Source: a virus. Taken from it: 21,452 nucleotides of DNA. The translations under genes were made by a program, and so were the position numbers. Below, piece by piece: positions 7,999-14,511 of this stretch. Position 1 is the first letter of the stretch; each line of letters starts with the position of its first letter. The notes below the pieces were generated by a model. That model was not told where the DNA came from. It ran no database searches and saw only the letters and a list, made by a program, of their open reading frames with translations. The DNA lies in the IMG/VR virus record IMGVR_UViG_3300037504_001091, positions 1 through 21,452 of that record. One strand, 5' to 3'.

Positions 7999-9330
7999 AT
8001 GTCTACTGGATTGGAGTTACTGTCTCAGCAGCTCGGTGAGCTGAATGAGACCATCAAAAACTATCACGCGGGCCGCGGCTCGCTGAATGAGGAGGAGGCC
8101 GCCCAGGGGTTGCGGGGGATCCTGGAGGGCGCGCAGTTGCTGCGCCACGGAGAGGCGCAGGCCGAACGGGAGAAGGATATCCTGGTCGGGCCTCCGGGCT
8201 TCCGCGTTCCCAAGAGTCCCATGATCCTGGAGGGGAAGTTCGCCGGGATGAAGCAGGCCGACCTGCAGTTCGTGAACAACCTGCTGATTGCGGCAGGGCA
8301 GTTCACCCAGAAGGTGCGGCCGCCCAGCGAGGCGTTGCAGAAGGCCCTCACGGCCGACGGCGACGGCACCGGCGACCAGCTGGTCCCCACGGCGATGGCG
8401 GCCGAGCTCTGGCAGGACTTCTTCCTGGCCTCACGTATCGTCTCCAACCTGCCACGCATCAACATGCCCACCGACCCCTTCGACTACCCCCTTGGCCTGG
8501 GTGACGTAACCTGGCGAAAGGGCACTCAGAACACGGTGACGACCGCGTCTGATCCTGCGACCGCCAAGAGCACATTGACCAGCACCGAGCTGGTGGCGGA
8601 GATCAACTGGAGCTACAACCTCGACGAGGACGCCATTGTGGCCGTGCTGCCGGCCCTGCGCCAGCGGCTGGCCATCAGCGGTCCCGAGGCCATGGACGCT
8701 TTCGTGCTCAACGCCGACGCGACCAACGCCGGCACCGGCAACATCAACCTGGACGACGCAGATCCGGCGGATGACAAATACTACCTGAGCAACGGGCAGG
8801 ACGGTATCCGCCACCAGTGGCTGGTGGACAACAGCGACATGGGCATCGATGCCGGCGGGGACGCTCTGACGGACTCCGACATCCTCGGCGCCCTGGCCCT
8901 GATGGGCAAATACGCCGTGGTTCCCGAACGGCTGGCGATGATCACCGACATCTACACCTACATCAAGGGGCTCATGGGCCTCGACGGGGTCCAGACGCTG
9001 GACAAGTACGGTCCGATGGCCGTCCTGCTGACCGGCGAGCTGGCCCGCTACCGCGGTATCCCCATCGTCCCCTCCGCCTCCGCTCCCAAGACCGAGGCCG
9101 ACGGTAAGGTCAGCACAACTTCGGGAAACAACACCCTGGGGCAGCTGTCCATCGCCCATCGAGACATGTGGGGCGTGGGCTTCCGCCGCGAGATGCTGAT
9201 CGAGGTCGACCGCGATATTCAGAAGCGGTCCCTGATCATGGTCGTCTCCTTCCGGATCGCGACCGCGTCACACGGCACCCGCGCCAGCAACGAGCACACC
9301 AGCGGAGTGTACAACATCTCCCTGAGCTGA
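7999..9330 (+). CDS. Major capsid protein, HK97 fold
   Basis: 443 residues with a strong GGAGGAGG ribosome site reaching back into the end of the protease gene, as expected for the most abundant virion protein. Residues 1-65 are helical and charged, fitting a delta-domain that is removed in maturation. The core starts around residue 110 with ALQKALTADGDGTGDQLVPT, the usual junction before the E-loop and P-domain. ELVAEINWSYNLDEDAI matches the spine-helix entry, and WGVGFRREMLIEVDRDIQKR with the following strands is the C-terminal A-domain pattern. It assembles into the icosahedral shell next to the portal. The assignment rests on this pattern and on its place right after the protease. Confidence 0.93.
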   Translation: MSTGLELLSQQLGELNETIKNYHAGRGSLNEEEAAQGLRGILEGAQLLRHGEAQAEREKDILVGPPGFRVPKSPMILEGKFAGMKQADLQFVNNLLIAAGQFTQKVRPPSEALQKALTADGDGTGDQLVPTAMAAELWQDFFLASRIVSNLPRINMPTDPFDYPLGLGDVTWRKGTQNTVTTASDPATAKSTLTSTELVAEINWSYNLDEDAIVAVLPALRQRLAISGPEAMDAFVLNADATNAGTGNINLDDADPADDKYYLSNGQDGIRHQWLVDNSDMGIDAGGDALTDSDILGALALMGKYAVVPERLAMITDIYTYIKGLMGLDGVQTLDKYGPMAVLLTGELARYRGIPIVPSASAPKTEADGKVSTTSGNNTLGQLSIAHRDMWGVGFRREMLIEVDRDIQKRSLIMVVSFRIATASHGTRASNEHTSGVYNISLS

Positions 9331-9348
9331 GCGGTTTTTGGTTCGCGT

Positions 9349-9396
9349 TAACGGGGGCGGGCAGAGTTTCCCTCCTTTGCTCACCCGCTCCCGTTA
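9349..9396 (+). other. Long hairpin after the major capsid gene
   Basis: TAACGGGGGCGGG (9349-9361) pairs with CCCGCTCCCGTTA (9384-9396): 13 pairs with one G-U, enclosing a 22-base loop that can add a further GAG/CTC stem. There is no T-run after it, so it is not a standard intrinsic terminator. It may stop or slow polymerase, or protect the 3' end of abundant capsid mRNA. Both arms carry the TAACGG motif common to the other gaps. Confidence 0.6.
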
Positions 9397-9425
9397 GCAT
9401 CAAAACGAGGGGATAGGAGCATACG

Positions 9426-10151
9426 ATGAAGGGCAACTATACGAGACTGGCCTGGGTGGCGCTGGTTCTGGCGCTGGCCCTGGGATTGGCAGCCTGTCAG
9501 GGTGAGGAGCGCGCAGTGCGGGAGCGCATCGCGATCGACGCCCGCTCGGACAGCTATTTCTACAACGGCGCCGACCTGATATTCTACTCGGACGATCACT
9601 CCACGGACACTATCACACTGGACGGCGGCGAGGGTAGCATCGAACTATCCACCCTAACGCTCTCCGGTGATCTCACCGCAGCGACGGCGGCAATCGGCGG
9701 CGGCTACGGTGACACGGGAGCGTCTATCAGCGCCGCGGGCGTGGGGCAGTTCAATGGCGCGCTGACGGTCGATGGTGCCAGCACGCTGACCGGTGCAGTC
9801 TCCGCGCCCGGTGGTATGACCGGTGATGTGACCGGCGCGCTGACTCTCGCCACTGATGATTTTGTGACCCTGACGCCTGGGACATCGATTACCGTGACCA
9901 ATGGCGCGGCGTTCACGCCGACGGCAACGTATCAGCCCGTCGTGGCGGCGGGCGAGGTGACGCCGACGATCACGGCAGGGGCCACGGCTGGACGGCTGGT
10001 AGTGCTCACGAATACCGGGACAAACGTCATTAACCTGGCAGACTCGGGCACTCTTATGCTGAGCGCGGCCGCGGCACTCGGCCAATACGACTCGCTGACA
10101 ATCGTCAGCGATGGCACGAACTGGATCGAGATCTCGCGGAGTGACAATTAG
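9426..10151 (+). CDS. Predicted lipoprotein with repetitive beta-structure domain
   Basis: 241 residues. The ATG at 9426 follows ATAGGAG by 6 bases, so the N-terminus is well set. Residues 1-23 are a lipoprotein signal: Lys2 and Arg7, a hydrophobic run, then the lipobox L-A-A-C with Cys24 as the predicted lipidated residue. Residues about 55-160 are rich in Gly, Thr, Ser and Ala with repeated short strands (LTLSGDLTAATAAIGGG, GALTVDGASTLTGAV), like beta-solenoid or tail-spike stalks. The C-terminus, YDSLTIVSDGTNWIEISRSDN, resembles ends of phage fibre and decoration proteins. The combination is odd. Known phage lipoproteins block superinfection, but the rest of this protein looks like a virion part. 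It abuts the caspase-like gene with no gap. Confidence 0.8.
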   Translation: MKGNYTRLAWVALVLALALGLAACQGEERAVRERIAIDARSDSYFYNGADLIFYSDDHSTDTITLDGGEGSIELSTLTLSGDLTAATAAIGGGYGDTGASISAAGVGQFNGALTVDGASTLTGAVSAPGGMTGDVTGALTLATDDFVTLTPGTSITVTNGAAFTPTATYQPVVAAGEVTPTITAGATAGRLVVLTNTGTNVINLADSGTLMLSAAAALGQYDSLTIVSDGTNWIEISRSDN

Positions 10152-10724
10152 GTGCGCATTCTGGCGTTGACGGCGACCCGCTATCTGCGGGCTACGTTGG
10201 AGGTGGTCGGCGACGAGGCGGAGTTCCTCGTCGCCCCGCCTCTCGGCGCGGCCGAGATCAAGGCGCCACTCCTGGAAGGCTACGACGTCCTCTACATCGA
10301 CCTCCACGGCATCCCCAGCAACCGCTATCTCTGGGCCGATCCGGAGCAGATCTGGCCGGCGCTGGGCCTGGACGCAGTCCGGGAGGCGGACCTGCAGGGG
10401 GTGACGGTCGTCGCCACGACGTGCTGGCTGGATGAGACGCCCTTCCCGGAGGCCTTCGGGCAGTCCGGGGCCCAGGTGGTTGGGGGCGGCGGGCCGAACG
10501 TGGGCAGCCAGGGCGGCCGCGGGATGCTGATCGGAGCGCAGCTGCTGGCCAGGGAGTTGCTGGTCGGGCTACGTGCCGGCGAGGACGTCGCCGCGGCACT
10601 GGATGGAGCGCGCCGGGTCCTAGCCCGGAGCGTGTGGCGTTTGATCAACCGCCGGGCCGTCGATGACGCCCTGGCGTTCAGGGTTCTAACAGGAGGATCA
10701 GGTGAAACTCAAAGTCACGGCTGA
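10152..10724 (+). CDS. Caspase/CHAT-like cysteine protease candidate
   Basis: 190 residues, GTG start directly after the lipoprotein stop. The pattern is that of a small caspase-fold (clan CD, CHAT-like) domain. A first strand, RILALTAT, and a helix lead to YDVLYIDLHG with His52-Gly53 after a hydrophobic strand. TVVATTCW follows with Cys91 after the next strand, and then AFGQSGAQVVGGGGPN, resembling the helix-turn after the catalytic Cys. The segment ARELLVGLRAGEDVAAALDG and the end ALAFRVLTGG echo the last helix and strand of CHAT domains. His52 and Cys91 are the predicted dyad. The substrate is unknown: a virion protein, the adjacent lipoprotein or a host target. No other protease motif fits. 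The fold call is by pattern only. Confidence 0.65.
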   Translation: MRILALTATRYLRATLEVVGDEAEFLVAPPLGAAEIKAPLLEGYDVLYIDLHGIPSNRYLWADPEQIWPALGLDAVREADLQGVTVVATTCWLDETPFPEAFGQSGAQVVGGGGPNVGSQGGRGMLIGAQLLARELLVGLRAGEDVAAALDGARRVLARSVWRLINRRAVDDALAFRVLTGGSGETQSHG

Positions 10725-10929
10725 TTACGTCAACGGTGCCCGCGGGATCGGTTTCCGCGCGGGGCAGGAGATTGAGGTACCCGAGGTCTTCGGGCGATGG
10801 TTGCAGTCTGACGCCCCGGAGGTCTTCGAGGTGGTCGGGGAGGACGAGGGGTTGCCCGACAAGCCGCCCGCGGACAAAGCGGTGAAGCGCTCGAGCACGC
10901 GGCGCAAGAGCAAGGGCAAGAGCCAGTAG
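10702..10929 (+). CDS. Small phage protein of the head-tail region
   Basis: 75 residues, GTG start, AGGAGG 6 bases upstream; it overlaps the caspase-like gene by 23 bases. Residues 1-45 read as a compact beta fold: MKLKVTADYVNG, then FRAGQEIEVPEVFGRWLQSDAPEVFEV split by a short helix. Residues 46-75 are a charged tail ending in Lys/Arg/Ser repeats, which could touch DNA or acidic protein surfaces. Short proteins with this pattern (a strand pair, then GxxIEV and a helix with W or A-x-L) are common between capsid and connector genes; their role is not established. Confidence 0.75.
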   Translation: MKLKVTADYVNGARGIGFRAGQEIEVPEVFGRWLQSDAPEVFEVVGEDEGLPDKPPADKAVKRSSTRRKSKGKSQ

Positions 10930-10932
10930 GCG

Positions 10933-11757
10933 ATGCCGAACCTCTACGCGACCGTCGCCGAGTTGAAGCAGCAGCTCCACGATCAGTGGACCTACACGGC
11001 CGCCACATTGTCCTTCGACGCGGGGACGAAGAAGATCACGGACACGGCCTACGGTCTGAGGCGCTTCGAGGACTCGGATCTGATCCAGATCTCGGGCAGC
11101 GCCAACAACGACGGCTACTACACCGTCGCCACGGGCAGCACGGCTGGCGAGATCGTGGTCAGCGAGGCGCTGGTCGACGAGAGCGCGGGGGCGAGCGTGA
11201 CGCTCGCGCGCCGCAACATCCAACTCCACGACGACACCCTCGAGGACGTGCTCAACGACGTCTCCCGCTGGATCGACGACTACTGTCGCCGGCGGTTCTA
11301 CATGGCCGAGGAGACGCGCTACTTCACGGCGTTCAAGGACGACGTGGTCTACATCGACGACCTGGTCTCCATCACGTCCCTGGCGACGGATCCCAGCGGC
11401 GACGGGAGTTTCTCCCGCATCTGGGCGGCGACGGACTACGATCTGGAGCCCTACAACGCGGCCGCGGACGAGCAGCCCTACACGGCGATCCGGCGCGCTT
11501 ACAACGGGAACTACCGGTTCACGGTGTACCCGGGCGTCAAGAGGAACGTGAAGGTGACGGGGAGTTTCGGCTACTGGTCGAGCGTGCCGGGGCGGGTGCG
11601 GCGCGCCACCCTGCTCCAGGCGGCGCGGATCTACAAGCGGGGCGATGCCCCGTTCGGGATCGTGGGCAGCCAGGGGATGGGGCAGCTGCGCACGATCGAC
11701 GAGCTGGACCCCGACGTCATGGCGCTGTTGAAGCGCTACCGGAGGATACGGCTATGA
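10933..11757 (+). CDS. Head-tail connector, gp6-like, with an inserted beta domain
   Basis: 274 residues. Residues 1-18 (MPNLYATVAELKQQLHDQW) and about 96-274 form the usual adaptor pattern: DDTLEDVLNDVSRWIDDYCRRRFY is the helical core, followed by the strands DDVVYIDDLVSITSLATD, and by ATLLQAARIYKRGDAPFG near the end. This ring binds below the portal. Residues about 19-94 are an extra beta segment (TLSFDAGTKKITDTAYG, LIQISGSANNDGYYTVATGS) resembling small virion surface domains, placed between the first helix and the core. The gene begins 3 bases after the preceding stop and overlaps the next gene by 4 bases (ATGA). Confidence 0.82.
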   Translation: MPNLYATVAELKQQLHDQWTYTAATLSFDAGTKKITDTAYGLRRFEDSDLIQISGSANNDGYYTVATGSTAGEIVVSEALVDESAGASVTLARRNIQLHDDTLEDVLNDVSRWIDDYCRRRFYMAEETRYFTAFKDDVVYIDDLVSITSLATDPSGDGSFSRIWAATDYDLEPYNAAADEQPYTAIRRAYNGNYRFTVYPGVKRNVKVTGSFGYWSSVPGRVRRATLLQAARIYKRGDAPFGIVGSQGMGQLRTIDELDPDVMALLKRYRRIRL

Positions 11758-12305
11758 GTATGGATCTCGAGGGCGGCGACGATCTGCGCCGCAAACTGGA
11801 GCCGGTGACCCTGCTGGGCGGGCCGCTGTACGACTTCCACGACCGCAGCACACGGTTCCTGCAGGGGGAAATCCGGGTGAGGATGATGACCTCGTGGCAC
11901 GACCGGGGCCAGGCGGCTCAGGACGTGACCACGCGCATCGAATCTGCCTCCCTGCCGCTGTGGTCGATGGTCGGTGGGAACGATCCCAAGCTGCGCTGGG
12001 GGGAGTACGGGACCGGGTTGCTCTCTGAGGACCCGAAGAGCAACAAGAAGCGCCACTTCCCGCCGCCGGGGGCTTTGCAGATGTGGGCACGCCGCCACGG
12101 CTTCAAGGACGATCCGCCACCCAAGTCGGGCCGGCCCCTGAACATCTGGCGGACGGCCGGCGGGAAGGTGGCCAAGGCCATCGGCAAGCGAGGCGGGATC
12201 GAGCCCCGCCGCTTCATGCGCGAGACCTTCGCCGAGGCCCCCACTCACGTCCGCAAGTTCCTGCAGATCCTGGCTCAGGACATCGAGGCGCTATGGGCAC
12301 GATAG
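11754..12305 (+). CDS. Neck / head-tail joining protein (HK97 gp10-like position)
   Basis: 183 residues, ATG in a 4-base ATGA overlap with the connector. A frame open further upstream is out-of-frame reading of the connector gene. Visible features: an N-terminal LRRKLEPVTLLGGPLYDF, a basic middle with WGEYGTGLLSEDP and FPPPGALQMWARRHGF, and the C-terminal helix THVRKFLQILAQDIEALW. The Y-G-T motif, a proline-rich loop and a final amphipathic helix resemble minor head-tail joining proteins of the HK97 gp10 type. The role is inferred mostly from order: connector, this gene, then tail terminator. It overlaps the next gene by 13 bases. Confidence 0.7.
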   Translation: MSMDLEGGDDLRRKLEPVTLLGGPLYDFHDRSTRFLQGEIRVRMMTSWHDRGQAAQDVTTRIESASLPLWSMVGGNDPKLRWGEYGTGLLSEDPKSNKKRHFPPPGALQMWARRHGFKDDPPPKSGRPLNIWRTAGGKVAKAIGKRGGIEPRRFMRETFAEAPTHVRKFLQILAQDIEALWAR

Positions 12306-12697
12306 GCGATGCGATCAACACGCTACAGTCTAACATGCGCGGCGTGGAGGGGATGCGGGCCGCGCCCGCGGATCCCCCGGAGAATTTCGCGGCCTTCCCC
12401 ATCTCCGTAGCCTACCCGGGGACGGGGACGCTGACGATCGGCGACCCGGCGGGCATGTACAAGGGCGTGCTGAACCTCATGCTCGAGGTCCACGTGACGC
12501 GCAAGGATCTGCCGTTCGACTACCGCAAGATCGTGGTGCTCTTCGAGCGGATCGCCCAGAAGCTGGCCGACGACCCCACCCTGGGGAGCAACGGCACGCT
12601 GGCGGGGCCGATCACGGTCACATTCCAACGTCTGGGCTGGGGCGAGATGGACACGATCGGCTGGCTGTTCGCGGTCCCGTTCAAAGTGCAGAATTAG
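12293..12697 (+). CDS. Tail terminator / tail completion protein
   Basis: 134 residues, starting ATG inside the end of the previous gene. After an N-terminal helix (TIGDAINTLQSNMRG), strands FAAFPISVAYPG and VLNLMLEVHVTRKDLPFDY are followed by the helix IVVLFERIAQKLADDP and the final strands GPITVTFQRLGWG and TIGWLFAVPFKVQN. This alpha/beta pattern of about 130 residues is usual for tail terminators (lambda gpU type), which cap the tube and join it to the head. It is the last gene before a 112-base gap, so it probably ends the head-completion unit. Confidence 0.72.
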   Translation: MGTIGDAINTLQSNMRGVEGMRAAPADPPENFAAFPISVAYPGTGTLTIGDPAGMYKGVLNLMLEVHVTRKDLPFDYRKIVVLFERIAQKLADDPTLGSNGTLAGPITVTFQRLGWGEMDTIGWLFAVPFKVQN

Positions 12698-12809
12698 CGG
12701 CGAAATCATAACGGACATTTTTTAGAGCCTTAACAGGGCCGCCGGCGGCCTCTACAGGGGCTGCCGATGGCGATAAATGACCAACAAGGACCATTAACGG
12801 AGGTGGGAT
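12698..12809 (+). promoter_or_regulatory. 112-base intergenic region with motifs and a GC palindrome
   Basis: Ten bases after the stop lies CATAACGGACATTTTTT (12707-12723), nearly the same as the reverse-strand sequence at 21214-21230. A perfect 14-bp palindrome GGCCGCCGGCGGCC is at 12737-12750. TAACGG recurs at 12795-12800, running into GGAGG, the ribosome site of the next gene. The T-run at 12718-12723 has no strong stem before it, so I do not call a terminator. The region probably separates the head and tail transcription units and may hold a promoter, but no clear -35/-10 pair stands out. Confidence 0.45.
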
Positions 12810-12986
12810 ATGTGGAGATACGTGGGCGACGGAGCGTTCGTGCCGGGGATCCCGGCGCGTGACCTGAGCGACGAAGAGGCCCAGGGCCTGGGCCGGCGGA
12901 CGATCCGGGCCTGCGGTCTCTACAAGTTCGAGGCGGGCGACGTCGAGGAGACGCCGGCCGAGGAGGAGGTGACGGATGGGCAGTAA
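12810..12986 (+). CDS. 58-residue small phage protein
   Basis: ATG at 12810 after GGAGG with 6-base spacing. The protein starts MWRYVGDGAFVPGIPARDLS, continues with a short helix (DEEAQGLGRRTIRACG), a strand (LYKFE) and an acidic tail (GDVEETPAEEEVTDGQ). It overlaps the tail tube start by 11 bases. Similar tiny proteins with a W-x-Y-x-G-x-G-x-x-x-P-G-x-P-A-R-D-L start occur beside tail genes of other phages, without a known role. It resembles the 75-residue protein at 10702 in size and layout (beta N-terminus, charged tail), though they do not align clearly. Confidence 0.72.
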   Translation: MWRYVGDGAFVPGIPARDLSDEEAQGLGRRTIRACGLYKFEAGDVEETPAEEEVTDGQ

Positions 12987-13968
12987 GGCGCTACGCAAAC
13001 TACAGTTCGGACGGGAGAGCACCGCCGGGACGGCGGTCGCCGCGACCGATATCTGGCGCGGGGAGGGCGAACTCGAGGATCCCCGTGAGGTGCAGTTCGT
13101 CCAGGAGGACGTGGGGCTCCTGGTGCCGACGGACCGCTCCTACATCCCCCGTTTCGGGGCGCGGATCGGGCTGGTGGAGGTGGAGGCGACTTTCGAGCAG
13201 ATCTGCCACATCCTGGAGATGGCCATCAAGACGGCGACGGCCTCGCAGGACGGGGCCGGCAGTCTCTACATCTACGACTACGCGCTGCCCACGACGGCCA
13301 AGCCGACGATCAAAACCTACACGTTCGAGTTCGGCGACGACGACGATGTGGAGGAGGCCGAGTACGTCTTCTGTGAGAGTTTCTCCCTGACCGGGCGCGC
13401 CGGCGAGGCGGTCCGGATGAGCGCCTCGCTCATGGGACGCCAGGTGGTGCAGTCGGCGTTCACGGCCGCACTCACGCTGGATGCGGTCGACGAGATGCTT
13501 TTCGGCAACTCCAAGCTCTACATCGACGCCGTGGGCGACGGTTTTGGGTCGACGCTGGTGAGCGACACGCTCCTGGCATTCACGCTCAACTGGAACACCG
13601 GCATCCGCGCCCGGTACGGCGACGGCGGCCAGCTCTACTTCGACCGGCTGATCTACGACCGGCCGGAGGTGACGCTCGACCTGACGTTCGAGCACAATGC
13701 GAGCGCGGTGAGCGAGAAGTCGGCCTGGCGCAACGAGACAGCCCGCGCCGTCCGGTGGCTGGTCGAGGGACCGGACGCCGCGAGCGCCGGCACGACGTAC
13801 TCGAAGAAGACGATGTTCCTGGACCTGGCGGGCAAGTGGACGCGGTTCTCCACGTTGGGCGAGGACGACGGCAACAACACCGTCGACGCCACGCTGGCGG
13901 GCAGGTACAACGGCACGCTGGGCGAGATGGGCGGGATTACGGTCGTCAACGAGTTGAGTTCTTTGTAG
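12976..13968 (+). CDS. Major tail (tube) protein
   Basis: 330 residues, ATG after GGAGGAGG. The N-terminal KLQFGRESTAGTAVAATDIWRG split around residues 8-28 is the usual opening of phage tail tube proteins. The remainder is almost all strands, as expected for the tube fold: ARIGLVEVEATFEQICHIL, then KTYTFEFGDDD, AVRMSASLMGRQV, LAFTLNWNTG and PEVTLDLTFEHNAS. It ends TLGEMGGITVVNEL. Hexameric rings of it would stack around the tape measure. About 330 residues is in the normal range for siphoviruses, and its place before the chaperone pair agrees. Confidence 0.85.
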   Translation: MGSKALRKLQFGRESTAGTAVAATDIWRGEGELEDPREVQFVQEDVGLLVPTDRSYIPRFGARIGLVEVEATFEQICHILEMAIKTATASQDGAGSLYIYDYALPTTAKPTIKTYTFEFGDDDDVEEAEYVFCESFSLTGRAGEAVRMSASLMGRQVVQSAFTAALTLDAVDEMLFGNSKLYIDAVGDGFGSTLVSDTLLAFTLNWNTGIRARYGDGGQLYFDRLIYDRPEVTLDLTFEHNASAVSEKSAWRNETARAVRWLVEGPDAASAGTTYSKKTMFLDLAGKWTRFSTLGEDDGNNTVDATLAGRYNGTLGEMGGITVVNELSSL

Positions 13969-14009
13969 GTAGCGGTCAGCAGGCTGGCCCCTCCTACGGA
14001 GGTCCGGCT

Positions 14010-14075
14010 ATGCCGGACTACGGGCCAGCACCTACGGACTACGGGCGGACACCTACGGATACCTACGGCCACTAA
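14010..14075 (+). CDS. 21-residue micro-ORF with heptapeptide repeats
   Basis: ATG at 14010 with GGAGG 8 bases upstream (13999-14003), ending TAA at 14073-14075; the AAGGAGG of the next gene follows at once. The peptide reads as MP, then DYGPAPT, DYGRTPT and DTYGH: two and a half units of a seven-residue repeat rich in Tyr, Pro and Thr. It lies in the 117-base space between tail tube and chaperone genes. No known product fits. It may be a translated leader, a real small peptide, or a remnant of a longer repeat protein. The ribosome site and intact frame favour translation; function is unknown. Confidence 0.45.
   Translation: MPDYGPAPTDYGRTPTDTYGH
14015..14056 (+). repeat. 21-bp tandem repeat, two copies
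   Basis: GGACTACGGGC-CAG-CACCTAC (14015-14035) is followed directly by GGACTACGGGC-GGA-CACCTAC (14036-14056), 18 of 21 bases identical, then a shortened third unit starting GGATACCTACGG. The period is a multiple of three, so the repeat keeps the reading frame of the micro-ORF. Confidence 0.8.
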
Positions 14076-14085
14076 GGAGGCTACG

Positions 14086-14511
14086 ATGTCGAATCTGCAG
14101 TCTGTGATTACGAGCAACGCACACCGCACGCGGCGTCTGGAGTTGAGCGAGTTCCACGAGGACCTGGACGGCTCCTACATCGACGTGTGGTTGAATCTCA
14201 GCGACGACTTCCTGGAGCGTTGGAACGCCTACCAGGAGGAGATCGCGGCGCAGCGCGAGTGGTTCACGACGCTGGCGGTCGAGGAGCGCACGCCCGAGGA
14301 GGAGCAGGCACTCCTCGAGGAGATCGAGCGCCGGCGTGACGCGATCACCCGGCAGGGGTTCCCGCTCTGGGCGGGGCTCTGGCGCTGCGAGCCGGAGGTG
14401 GTCGAGGGGCTGTGGAAGGCCGACAAAGCGGTCTTTACCTGGGCCACGAAGCGGACGTGGGAGATCATCGGCGACTACCGCGCGGGGCGGGCAAAAAAAG
14501 GAAGTTGCTGA
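14086..14511 (+). CDS. Tail assembly chaperone, zero-frame product (gpG-like)
   Basis: 141 residues, AAGGAGG ribosome site 5 bases before ATG. Mostly helical and charged: LELSEFHEDLDGSYIDVWLN, then FLERWNAYQEEIAAQREWF and an acidic helix (EERTPEEEQALLEEIERRR). This protein coats the tape measure before the tube polymerises around it. It ends only four codons after a slippery run of seven adenines, the usual arrangement for the lambda G/GT pair. The short zero-frame product should be the majority form. Confidence 0.8.
   Translation: MSNLQSVITSNAHRTRRLELSEFHEDLDGSYIDVWLNLSDDFLERWNAYQEEIAAQREWFTTLAVEERTPEEEQALLEEIERRRDAITRQGFPLWAGLWRCEPEVVEGLWKADKAVFTWATKRTWEIIGDYRAGRAKKGSC

Noticed and set aside
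10986-11753. Upstream extension of the neck protein frame on the + strand
   Set aside because: The translated part is Arg/Gly/His-rich and overlaps the well supported connector gene; the ATGA overlap at 11754 is the natural start.
12707-12723. T-run as an intrinsic terminator
   Set aside because: No GC-rich stem directly precedes the T-run; the GC palindrome at 12737 comes after it.
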